The notes beneath the pieces are model-generated. The model did not search any database and was not told the DNA's origin. It saw only the letters and a program-made list of their open reading frames with translations. Shown here piece by piece: positions 47,459 through 55,804 of a DNA stretch of 64,000 bases. The DNA comes from Bacteroidales bacterium (GTDB lineage Bacteria > Bacteroidota > Bacteroidia > Bacteroidales > UBA3663): assembly GCA_017561935.1 (NCBI GenBank), contig JAFZBE010000056.1, positions 47,673-111,672 on the forward strand, read 5' to 3'. Both the position numbers and the translations under genes were made by a program. How positions within the stretch are numbered: the stretch's first letter is position 1; every line of letters starts with the position of its first letter.

Positions 47459-50400
47459 TTAGAAGCCGATGTTAAGACCTACGGAGTAGGTGGTTGGAGA
47501 AGGATAGCGTCCATTGTCGAGACCCATCACATTGGCGCTGGCGGTCGATACACCCACCTCGGGGTCATAGCCGCTGTATTTGGTCAATGTCAGGAGGTTC
47601 TGGATGTTGCCATAGATGCGCAGATTGTCGAGCCTGAGCTTCTTGGTCACTTTCTTGGGGAAGGTGTAGCCCAGGGCAATGTTCTTCAGACGGATGTACG
47701 AGCCGTCCTCGATGTAGCGGTCGCTGAAACGGTCGTTGTCGTTCGGGTCGTTGAGGGTGGCACGTGGTGTGTTGGTGCCGTTGTTCTTTACCCTTACGTT
47801 GGTGATGTCGTCGTACCAATGCCAGACCGTCACTCCGTTGATGTTACGGCCGGCAGCGTAGTCGATCGAGGCATCGATGGGTTCCAGCACGGCGCGCTCA
47901 TTGACATCTTTCAGCTGGTTGGTCCAGCTCGAGTTCATGTGGGTGAGTTTCATGGCCATGTAGTTGGCCACCTTGTTGCCATACGAACCGTTGATGAAGA
48001 TGTTGAGGTCAAAATCCTTGTAGCGGAAGGTATTGGAAAGACCGAAGGTGAACTTGGGGAGTGGCGAGCCGATGTTGGTGCGGTCGTTCTCGTCGATGAT
48101 GCCGTCGCCGTTGATGTCCTTGTACTTGATGTCGCCGACCCATGTTGTGGATGTGCGACTGAAGACACCGTTCGACGAATAGGCGTTTGGCTTGGGTGAA
48201 GTCTCAAGATCCTCGAGGTTCTGGTAGATGCCGTCGGTGACGTAGCCATAGAAGCTGAAGAGCGATTCACCCACTTGGGTGAGGCTGACCACGTCGGACC
48301 ATTGTCCGTAGCCGGTGAGGGTGGCGTTGCCCGAACCGTCGTTGAGTGAGACGAGCTTGTTGTTGTTGAGGGAAAGGGTGACTTCTGTGCTCCATTCAAA
48401 ATTCTTGGTAACGATAGGACGGGCATTGAGGGTGAACTCCCAGCCTCGGTTGCGTATTTGACCATAGTTGCCGTAGGGAGCGGAGAGGGCCGATGATTCA
48501 TTGCCCGAGGTGCCCATATAGGAAGGCAGCTGCAGCTGCATCAGCATGTCCTTCGATTCCTTGTTGTACCATTCGACAACGAGGCCGATTCGGTCATGCA
48601 GCAGATTGAGGTCGAGGCCGATGTTCCATTGTTCCTGGCTTTCCCACTTGATGCCGGTGTTGGCCACCTGTGCGGGACGATAGGACTTGCCGAAGTCGGT
48701 GTTCATGATCGAGAGAGGTACGCCCCACTTGTAGCCGCCGATGTTCGAGTTGCCGGTCTGGCCCCATCCTATACGTAGCTTGCCGTTGCTGATCCAGTCA
48801 ATGTCCTTCAGGAAACTTTCCTGGCTGAAGCGCCAGGCAAAGGCAAACGAGTTGAAGGCTGCCCAGCGGTTCTTTGGGCCGAAGTTCGACGAGCCGTCGT
48901 AACGCCAGGTGTAGGTGGCGAGGTAGCGGTCGTCGTAGTTATAGGTGCCGCGTGCGAAATATGAGGCCATGGAGCTGTCGCCAAAACCGTAACCAATGGA
49001 GGGGGTGCCGTCGCCGAGGGCGGGGTTGTGTACCTCGTCACTGGGCAGGTTGGTGTTCTGTATGTTCTCGTAATCCCAACTGCTCGACCAGGCTTCCTGT
49101 CCAATCATAGCCGTGAACGAGTGTTGGCCGATCTTGTCGGCATAGGTCACGTAGTTCTTCAGTGCCCAGAACTTGTTGGCATTCTTCTGCACCGAGCTGG
49201 TGTTCGAGTCGCGTGTCCACGTGCCGAGGTTGACGGTGGGTTTGTAGCGCTCACCCTTCGACCAGCCGAGATCCCAGTCGTATTCGGTGTGCCAGGTGAG
49301 TTTCTTCATGAGCTGCACATCGAAGAAGACGTTGCCCGTGAGTTTCTGACGGGCGAGCAGGATGTCGTCCATCAGGGCCATGGCGATGGGGTTGGGGTTG
49401 GTATAGCCTTCCTGGCTGACCGACGAATAGTTCCCATCGAGGTCGTAGATGGGTATGCTTGGGATAGTGGTGAGGGAGTAGTTGATGAGGCCTTCGTCCG
49501 AGTCGGCAAGCTTCAGGCTCTCGTCGGTGTCGGTGTAGCTCACGCTGAGACCCATCTTGAGCCACGACTTCATCTGCGCATCGACGTTGGAGCGGAACGA
49601 GAAGCGCTTGAACTCAGAGCCGATGATGGTGCCGTCCTGATCCATATAGCCACCCGAAACGAAGTACTTCACCTTCTCGTTGCCACCCTGCGCACTTACT
49701 TGGTGCTGGTGCTGCAGTGCGGTCTGGAAGACGGCATCCTGCCAGTTGGTGCCGAGGCCGAGCAACGAGGGATCGCTGTATTGTGCATTGGCAGAGCATT
49801 CGCCCTGATCGACAAGGTCATTGTAGAATTGTGCGAACTCGCGAAGGTTCATCATGTCGAGACGTTTGGTCTGTCGGTTCCATGCCACCATGCCATCGTA
49901 GCTGAACTTGGCATCGCCGGCTTGTCCGCGTTTGGTGGTGATGAGCACTACGCCATTGGCACCTTGTGCACCGTAGATGGCGGTGGCCGAAGCATCCTTC
50001 AGGATCTCCATGCTTACGATGTCGGCGGGATTGATGGTCGAAAGGGGCGAGATGGTCGAGACCTTGCCGTTGCCCAATGCATCGCCCAGACCGTAGGAGG
50101 CACCCGACGTGCCTTGGCTCTGCACGATGACGCCATCGATGACGTAGAGTGGTTCTGCATTGGCGTTGATGGTGGCGGTGCCACGCACACGGATGGATGA
50201 CGACGAACCTGGTGCTCCCGAAGTCTGTGTGGCCTGTACGCCGGCGGCACGTCCCTGCAGCGACTGGTCAAGCGAGGTGATGATTGATCCTTTCATCTTC
50301 GATTCGTCCATCGTGACGGACGCACCTGCAAGGTCGGACTTCTTCATCGTGCCATAGCCGACTACAACAACTTCTTCGAGCAACTCGTCGTCGCTCTTCA

Positions 50401-50689
50401 TCTCAACATTCACGGTCTTGCGTCCGGCAATCCTGACCTCCTGGTCCTCCATGCCGACGTAAGTGAAGAGCAGTGTGGCGTTGGTACCAGAGACGCGGAG
50501 CGAGTAATTGCCGTCAATGTCGGTAATGGTTCCATTGGTCGTTCCCTTCTCTCGAACGGTACATCCGACAACTGGATCTCCTGTGCTCTCGGTCACCACA
50601 CCCGTCACAGTAACTTGCGCATACAGGACAGTGGACACCATCATCAATAGTGTCACTGCGAGCGCTTTCATGTCTAATGACTTTGTCAT
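47459..50689 (-). CDS. SusC/RagA-family TonB-dependent transporter
   Basis: A 1076-residue outer-membrane transporter. It has a signal peptide, an N-terminal carboxypeptidase-like domain (VTGVVTESTGDPVVGCTVRE, DGNYSLRV), the plug starting EEVVVVGYGTMKKSDLAGA, and a 22-strand barrel ending in VGLNIGF. It imports mannan oligosaccharides with SusD. It is the first gene of the mannan locus. No SusR, HTCS or ECF sigma/anti-sigma gene is adjacent. Confidence 0.95.
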   Translation of the reverse strand: MTKSLDMKALAVTLLMMVSTVLYAQVTVTGVVTESTGDPVVGCTVREKGTTNGTITDIDGNYSLRVSGTNATLLFTYVGMEDQEVRIAGRKTVNVEMKSDDELLEEVVVVGYGTMKKSDLAGASVTMDESKMKGSIITSLDQSLQGRAAGVQATQTSGAPGSSSSIRVRGTATINANAEPLYVIDGVIVQSQGTSGASYGLGDALGNGKVSTISPLSTINPADIVSMEILKDASATAIYGAQGANGVVLITTKRGQAGDAKFSYDGMVAWNRQTKRLDMMNLREFAQFYNDLVDQGECSANAQYSDPSLLGLGTNWQDAVFQTALQHQHQVSAQGGNEKVKYFVSGGYMDQDGTIIGSEFKRFSFRSNVDAQMKSWLKMGLSVSYTDTDESLKLADSDEGLINYSLTTIPSIPIYDLDGNYSSVSQEGYTNPNPIAMALMDDILLARQKLTGNVFFDVQLMKKLTWHTEYDWDLGWSKGERYKPTVNLGTWTRDSNTSSVQKNANKFWALKNYVTYADKIGQHSFTAMIGQEAWSSSWDYENIQNTNLPSDEVHNPALGDGTPSIGYGFGDSSMASYFARGTYNYDDRYLATYTWRYDGSSNFGPKNRWAAFNSFAFAWRFSQESFLKDIDWISNGKLRIGWGQTGNSNIGGYKWGVPLSIMNTDFGKSYRPAQVANTGIKWESQEQWNIGLDLNLLHDRIGLVVEWYNKESKDMLMQLQLPSYMGTSGNESSALSAPYGNYGQIRNRGWEFTLNARPIVTKNFEWSTEVTLSLNNNKLVSLNDGSGNATLTGYGQWSDVVSLTQVGESLFSFYGYVTDGIYQNLEDLETSPKPNAYSSNGVFSRTSTTWVGDIKYKDINGDGIIDENDRTNIGSPLPKFTFGLSNTFRYKDFDLNIFINGSYGNKVANYMAMKLTHMNSSWTNQLKDVNERAVLEPIDASIDYAAGRNINGVTVWHWYDDITNVRVKNNGTNTPRATLNDPNDNDRFSDRYIEDGSYIRLKNIALGYTFPKKVTKKLRLDNLRIYGNIQNLLTLTKYSGYDPEVGVSTASANVMGLDNGRYPSPTTYSVGLNIGF

Positions 50690-50739
50690 GGCGTTTTTGT
50701 TAGCAAATAGAATAAAAATTTAATGCGTGTTTAGCGGTG

Positions 50740-50747
50740 CAAATATA
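50740..50747 (-). promoter_or_regulatory. -7 element of the mannan PUL
   Basis: TATATTTG on the minus strand, 50 bp upstream of susC. The -33 region lacks TTTG, which fits an activator-dependent PUL promoter. Confidence 0.55.
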
Positions 50748-50841
50748 GGTGGTTTTGGTGATAAAAGGTTATATAATTTTATCCATTTTTGACACAATTA
50801 TAAATTCCTCGGATTTAGTGTCGGAAAAAGTCAAAAAAATA

Positions 50842-52401
50842 TCAATGAAAAGGGGTTGCTGATACTTTTTCGAAGAGCATCTTTACGTCTTTTTCATCGA
50901 AAGATACAGATTCGGTCGAGAGGTCAGGGATATTGTATGAACGCAGTTCCCAGTCGTCCATTTCGGGGTCGGCTTGAGGCAGGGCGAGGGGTTTGGTGAG
51001 GTTTAGGGTTAAGGGTTCATGGTTAATGGTTAATGGTTCATGGTTCATGGTTAAGGGTTCATGGTTGAGGGGCTCGATGTGAGCGAAGAAGACGCGGCCG
51101 TATTGTCCGTCGGAGCGCTTCGAAGCGAAAGCAATCCAGCGGGAGTTGTGGCTCCAGCTGTGGTAGGTGCCGTTCTCGGCAATAATCGTATCAGCTACAA
51201 TGTCGTCACCTTCGATCCGCATGAGGCCGAGGCGTGCCTCGCGGTGCCAGATGGGGAAGGTTCCGTAGTCGGAGATGGTGTAGCAAAGGTATTGGCCGTC
51301 GGGCGAGCATTTGGGAAAGCTTACCGAGCCGCTCATGAGGCGTGCATTATAGATGGTATCGACGCTTGTGCCGAAGGAACCTGTCTCGGCATCGAACGCG
51401 ATGCGGCACAGCGAATAGTGCAGGCGGGCAACCTTGTCGCGCAGGTCGGTGGCGGAAGGAAGCGTATCGCCGCAAGGATTGTCGGCGGTGCAGAAGTAGA
51501 TCCAGCGGCCGTCAGCCGAGAAGGCGGGGAAGGTTTCGAGTGTCTGGGGAGTGTTTGTCACGAGAGGGCAGAGCAGGATGGAGTCGCGCTCGAAGTCAGC
51601 CACACAAAGGTCCGACTGAATGTCATAGACCTCCAGACGATGATGACTCTCACTATGAAATGCGGGGATGATGACATTGGTCGAGAACGCAGCATATCGC
51701 CCCGAGGGATGCCAGTCGCCATACACGGTACCGCTTTGCATCTGGGGGCTGCGTAGTGTGACCTTGCGCAGCTTGCCCTCGCGGTTGAGGATGGTGCCGC
51801 CGCCTTCGCCTCGCAGATAGAAGAAGCTGTACTGACCACGGTCACCTCCGTGGGTGTGGCAGTTCATGCAGCGGTTGCCCAACTGCCGGCCGTCGGCCAA
51901 GAGTCGATGGGCGAAGTTCTCGGTGCAGCGTTCCTCGATGCACACGTTGTCCCACACCTCATAGCCGGGTTCGATGAGACGATAAGTGATGAACGCATCG
52001 ATGCTGTCGGGCGAGATGGTCCATGTGAAGTCGGGGTATTGTATCCACTGGCCATCGCCTTTGCGTCGTGCCGTCAGTGTGACGTGTACTTGTTTGCCGA
52101 CAGAGGTGCGCATCAGCATTCGCCAAACGTATTCGTCGAAGATGAGTTTCCGGCCTTTATCGCCGAGTTTATAAAGCGTGTAGCCCTTTGCGTCCTTTAT
52201 TTCGCACGCGTATGCATCGTAGTCGCCTCGCAGCATGAAGTTGAGAGGCGCAATGTTGTATGGCACGGTGACATCCTGATAATCGGGATAGATGACAGCT
52301 TTCTCGTCGGACATCACGATGTCGTGGGGCGTAGGCACACAACCCGTCCACCCGAGCAGCAGCCCGAGCACCAGCAGTAGGATATAGGGAGTTTTTTTCA
52401 T
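50842..52401 (-). CDS. CxxCH haem-motif lipoprotein with PD40/TolB-like beta-propeller (module A)
   Basis: A 519-residue lipoprotein (MKKTPYILLLVLGLLLGWTGC). An N-terminal beta-sandwich (residues 30-130, with YPDYQDVTVPYNIAPLNF) leads to ITYRLIEPGYEVW. One haem motif, CMNCH, sits near residue 178. PD40-type blades follow (GDWHPSGRYAAFSTN, FPAFSADGRWIYFCT, FPKCSPDGQYLCYTIS, HSWSHNSRWIAFASKRSDGQ). It is homologous along its length with the lipoprotein of module B. A short tandem repeat (NHEPLT three times) interrupts the C-terminal part. It lies 35 bp after the membrane-protein gene and is co-transcribed with it. The function is unknown. Confidence 0.72.
   Translation of the reverse strand: MKKTPYILLLVLGLLLGWTGCVPTPHDIVMSDEKAVIYPDYQDVTVPYNIAPLNFMLRGDYDAYACEIKDAKGYTLYKLGDKGRKLIFDEYVWRMLMRTSVGKQVHVTLTARRKGDGQWIQYPDFTWTISPDSIDAFITYRLIEPGYEVWDNVCIEERCTENFAHRLLADGRQLGNRCMNCHTHGGDRGQYSFFYLRGEGGGTILNREGKLRKVTLRSPQMQSGTVYGDWHPSGRYAAFSTNVIIPAFHSESHHRLEVYDIQSDLCVADFERDSILLCPLVTNTPQTLETFPAFSADGRWIYFCTADNPCGDTLPSATDLRDKVARLHYSLCRIAFDAETGSFGTSVDTIYNARLMSGSVSFPKCSPDGQYLCYTISDYGTFPIWHREARLGLMRIEGDDIVADTIIAENGTYHSWSHNSRWIAFASKRSDGQYGRVFFAHIEPLNHEPLTMNHEPLTINHEPLTLNLTKPLALPQADPEMDDWELRSYNIPDLSTESVSFDEKDVKMLFEKVSATPFH
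51003..51071 (-). repeat. 21-bp in-frame tandem repeat (NHEPLT) inside the module A lipoprotein gene
   Basis: Three units of NHEPLT plus Met, Ile or Leu, and a partial EPLN, coded by GGTTAATGGTTCAT-type DNA. The length is a multiple of three, so the frame is kept. The module B homologue lacks this stretch. Confidence 0.8.
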
Positions 52402-52436
52402 CTTTTTTATCTATGCCCTTATAGTCACTAAAGTTT

Positions 52437-53927
52437 CTATTGCGGCTTGAGCCGCAAATAATACCAATAACTCGTGCCGTAGGTGGGACGGATCTTGTCG
52501 AGGTGGCCCTTGCTTTCGATCAATGCCTGATTGAATGCTTCGAAATCCTCGTAGGTCTGACGACGCACAAGGGGCTGCCACGCTTCGCGCATCTCGGGAC
52601 GGCTGGCCATCACGACGAGCATGGCCTCCTCGTAGAGTCGTACGTCGCGGGGACATCCATACCTCTGCACGTCAGAAGTGAACGACAGCAGATCGCGTAC
52701 CAGGAGGTCGTAGCAGAGCAGGTATTGGAGTGCCATCGCATTGTCGGGCTGTCGATCAAGCGTGCTGCGGAGGCAGAGCCGCACTTCGCCTGCCAGTCGA
52801 AGGGTGTCGGGAGTCTGAAGATTCAGTTCCCTGGTTTGCACGTCAATATTTTTCTCCAAAGCCCATTTGCGGTGCACCAAGCTTTGCTCCAACATGCGCA
52901 TATACTTGTCGGCTGCGGCCTGATCGCCCTTGGCGAGATTGATTTCGGCCAAACGCTTCATGTAGCGGCTTCCCATCTTACGGGGTGAGAATATCTGTCC
53001 GAGCAGGGTGGCATGTTCGGCCATTGTCATATCGCCGACAGCCCACCATGCCTCGCCGGCTGCTCCGAAGAGGAAATAGTTGCCATTTTCATTGACGGGG
53101 ATAAAGAGACCTTCTTCACCGTTTTGCGGACGTGTCATCATGGCTTCGGGCAGACGGTTCTGATAAGCCAAGGAGAGATTGCGATAGTAGATGTCAACCG
53201 TGTTGGTCTTGTCGTTCTCGGTGAGTTGTCCCACCTTGTTCCAATGTCCGAAACTTGCCTCCACGTCGAGGCCCATGAGGCGTTCGAGCGTCATATTTGG
53301 TTTGCCGAAGAGTTTGGATCCAGGTAACATCTCATAGTCGAGGAGCCAGCAGCCGGCAATGATGCCGATGCCAAAGGTCCAGGCAACCATCGAACGATCC
53401 TTGCACTGCAGGGCGAATAGCAGGATAGCGCTCCATCCGAGCACTTGCAGTGTCGAAGCCAAAGGATATTCGATCAGACATTCGCGGCCTGCTTCCCACA
53501 GGGCGACCAGTATAGCGACGACGCAGGCCAAAACCTTCCACGATCCTGCGCGTTTTCCTCGTATATCGGTTTGTTCTTCTCGCGTTTCGCCTTCTCCTCC
53601 TCGGCGGAACAAAGTCCTGATTTGCATCATTATCTTGTACCACACAACGCCGAGCAAAGTCACCAGTGCCGAGACAATCACTGGACCAACACCGATGTAA
53701 TAGAAGAACTGCTGCACGAAGTCGCCCACGAGTCGCACCACTCCACCATGCTCGCGGCTGAGGTAGGTCTCGCGTATCCAGTCCAAATTCATAAGGAAGA
53801 GCATCGTCTGTTCACGGTGTCTCAGATGATAGGGATAGAGCAAAAGGAAGAAAAGCAGCAACATAGCAGCCCCGACGAGGGTCACTATCCAGCCGATGCG
53901 AGAGTTATTACGGTTTTTTTGCTGCAT
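52437..53927 (-). CDS. Multi-pass membrane protein with TPR-like C-terminal half (DUF6057-type, module A)
   Basis: A 496-residue protein. Hydrophobic segments fill residues 10-250 (IGWIVTLVGAAMLLLFFLLL; VGPVIVSALVTLLGVVWY; VLACVVAILVALW; AILLFALQ; IGIIAGCWLL). A soluble helical half follows (MGSRYMKRLAEINLAKGDQA, AADKYMRMLEQSL) and the end is YGTSYWYYLRLKPQ. It is a clear homologue of the module B membrane protein. I take the ATG after the promoter; the upstream in-frame extension contains that promoter. The DUF6057 label is from memory. Confidence 0.7.
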   Translation of the reverse strand: MQQKNRNNSRIGWIVTLVGAAMLLLFFLLLYPYHLRHREQTMLFLMNLDWIRETYLSREHGGVVRLVGDFVQQFFYYIGVGPVIVSALVTLLGVVWYKIMMQIRTLFRRGGEGETREEQTDIRGKRAGSWKVLACVVAILVALWEAGRECLIEYPLASTLQVLGWSAILLFALQCKDRSMVAWTFGIGIIAGCWLLDYEMLPGSKLFGKPNMTLERLMGLDVEASFGHWNKVGQLTENDKTNTVDIYYRNLSLAYQNRLPEAMMTRPQNGEEGLFIPVNENGNYFLFGAAGEAWWAVGDMTMAEHATLLGQIFSPRKMGSRYMKRLAEINLAKGDQAAADKYMRMLEQSLVHRKWALEKNIDVQTRELNLQTPDTLRLAGEVRLCLRSTLDRQPDNAMALQYLLCYDLLVRDLLSFTSDVQRYGCPRDVRLYEEAMLVVMASRPEMREAWQPLVRRQTYEDFEAFNQALIESKGHLDKIRPTYGTSYWYYLRLKPQ

Positions 53928-53946
53928 TATCGCTTGATTTCGGCAG

Positions 53947-53978
53947 CGAAGATACGTGTTTTTTGTCAAAAGTGCAAG
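53947..53978 (-). promoter_or_regulatory. Promoter of module A
   Basis: CTTG-N20-TATCTTCG (one base off consensus), 19 bp upstream of the module A start codon. It lies back to back with the module B promoter. Confidence 0.6.
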
Positions 53979-53993
53979 AAATATTTCCCGTTT

Positions 53994-54025
53994 TTTGCAA
54001 ATCAGTGGGATTTTTGCTATCTTTG
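53994..54025 (+). promoter_or_regulatory. Promoter of module B
   Basis: TTTG-N20-TATCTTTG. Its -33 box lies only 15 bp from that of module A, so one bound factor could touch both. Confidence 0.78.
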
Positions 54026-54076
54026 TGCCCGATAAACGAGTATCAAATAACAAATAATTCTTTTCAATTGAAACAA

Positions 54077-55804
54077 ATGTGGAGGCCTAAGGCCCTAATG
54101 ACCATATTATTCGGATTGGCGGCGACGTTCTTTTTTGCGCTTGCCTATCCGCATCATCTGCATTTCCAGGAGCAGTATCAGCTGTTTCTCTTCGAGGGCA
54201 GCTATGTACGCGAAGTGCTTTCCGTACCGGGTGGTTTGGCCGACCTTTTGGGACGTTTCTGCACCCAGTTCTTCCTCTTCTCCAAAGTGGGTGCCATCAT
54301 CCTTGGTGTGCTGCTGGTGGTAGTGCAGTTGATGACGGCTCGACTGGTGGGAAGGAACTGGAGTTACGGATTGAGCTTCGTGCCCGCAGGGTTGCTGTGG
54401 ATCTTCCTGCTCAGCGAACATGCTCTGCTTGGCGGCGTGTGGGCGCTCATCCTTGTGATGCTTGCCACATGGGATGTCGGACGAATTGCCAATCCGCTGG
54501 TGCGAAGTCTGGTGACACTGGTCGGTGCCCCGCTGCTCTATTGGCTGGCAGGGCCTGTTGCGTTCCTCTTTGTGGTTCTCATGCTGCTGCGCGAAGTGCG
54601 TGATGGCACTTTTGCAAGTCGCTGTATCGCAGTTGTGTCTGCGCTTTTGCTCTGCGTGCTTGCTGGCGTCCTTCCCCATTTTATCTCGGTGGATGCTTCA
54701 AGATTGTGGCATGGTGTGCATTATACCCGCTATCCCGATGTTTTCCCCCAATGGTTGTGGCTGGCAGTGGGGACTGTGGCCGTGCTTTCGATTGCAAGTT
54801 TTTTCGTGAAACGATGGTACGAGCCTGCCAAGAAGTGGGTGCAGCCAGTGGGAAGTGCCGCTATTGCAGCATTAGTCATCGCCTTAGGTGTACGAGTGAT
54901 GATGAATCCTCGCACCGAACAGATTATGGCCTACGATTACATGGCACGCAACCAGCAATGGAACCGCATCCTGCAGACGGCTGACCGCGAAATGCCCAAC
55001 AACCCGCTGATGGTCACAGCGCTTAACCTGGCACTCGGCATGAAGGGATTGCAGACCGAAAATATGTTCCGCTATGTGCAGAATGGTCTGGAAGGCCTGC
55101 TGCCTTCGTTTGTGAGCGACCCTGTTTCGCCCCTCACGACTTCCGAGGCATATTATCAGCTGGGAATGATCAACACCGCCCAGCGTTTCGTCTTCGAAGC
55201 GCAGGAGGCCATCCCCGACTACCAGAAGAGCGGGCGTTGCTACAAGCGCTTGGCTGAAACCAACCTCATCGTCGGCAACTATCCTGTGGCACGCAAGTAT
55301 CTGTCGGCATTGCAGAAGACACTTTTCTACCGCGATTGGGCCAATGAGACCATGAAGCTGTTGGACGATGATGCAGCCATCGGCAAGCACCCCGAATATG
55401 GTCGCTTGCGCAGCTTTATTGTCAACGATGATTATCTCTTCAGCGACCGCGACCTGTCGGCCATGCTGGGACGTCAGTTCATGGCCAATCGCCGCAACCG
55501 CCTGGCCTTCGAATACCTTGAGGCCACGTATCTTCTTTCGAAGGACCTCGACAGCTTCGTCAATCGCTTCAACCTGAGTGAGTCGATTGGCTATACTCGT
55601 TTTCCCACGGTCTATCAGGAAGCGCTGCTCCTTTGGTGGAGCCGCGAACACACGGCCAACGAGCAGATGCCGCCGGGTATCGAGCGCCCCATCTTCCAGC
55701 GACTGAACGACTTCTATGCGATGACCAATCGCAAGGCTCCCGTCGAGCAGATTGCCCAGCGTTTCGGTCAAACCTATTGGTATTATTACTTCTTCGTAAA
55801 ATGA
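54077..55804 (+). CDS. Multi-pass membrane protein with TPR-like C-terminal half (DUF6057-type, module B)
   Basis: A 575-residue protein. N-terminal membrane segments run to about residue 285 (MTILFGLAATFFFALAYPHH; VGAIILGVLLVVVQLM; VPAGLLWIFLL; GPVAFLFVVLML). A helical soluble half with 'RCYKRLAETNLIVGNYPVAR' and 'KYLSALQKTLFYRDWANE' aligns with module A. It ends FGQTYWYYYFFVK, again like module A. Its stop overlaps the next start (ATGA), so translation is coupled to the haem lipoprotein. I chose the ATG after the promoter. Confidence 0.7.
   Translation: MWRPKALMTILFGLAATFFFALAYPHHLHFQEQYQLFLFEGSYVREVLSVPGGLADLLGRFCTQFFLFSKVGAIILGVLLVVVQLMTARLVGRNWSYGLSFVPAGLLWIFLLSEHALLGGVWALILVMLATWDVGRIANPLVRSLVTLVGAPLLYWLAGPVAFLFVVLMLLREVRDGTFASRCIAVVSALLLCVLAGVLPHFISVDASRLWHGVHYTRYPDVFPQWLWLAVGTVAVLSIASFFVKRWYEPAKKWVQPVGSAAIAALVIALGVRVMMNPRTEQIMAYDYMARNQQWNRILQTADREMPNNPLMVTALNLALGMKGLQTENMFRYVQNGLEGLLPSFVSDPVSPLTTSEAYYQLGMINTAQRFVFEAQEAIPDYQKSGRCYKRLAETNLIVGNYPVARKYLSALQKTLFYRDWANETMKLLDDDAAIGKHPEYGRLRSFIVNDDYLFSDRDLSAMLGRQFMANRRNRLAFEYLEATYLLSKDLDSFVNRFNLSESIGYTRFPTVYQEALLLWWSREHTANEQMPPGIERPIFQRLNDFYAMTNRKAPVEQIAQRFGQTYWYYYFFVK

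Noticed and set aside
50690..50841. Invertible promoter before susC
   Set aside because: No flanking inverted repeats and no recombinase gene nearby.
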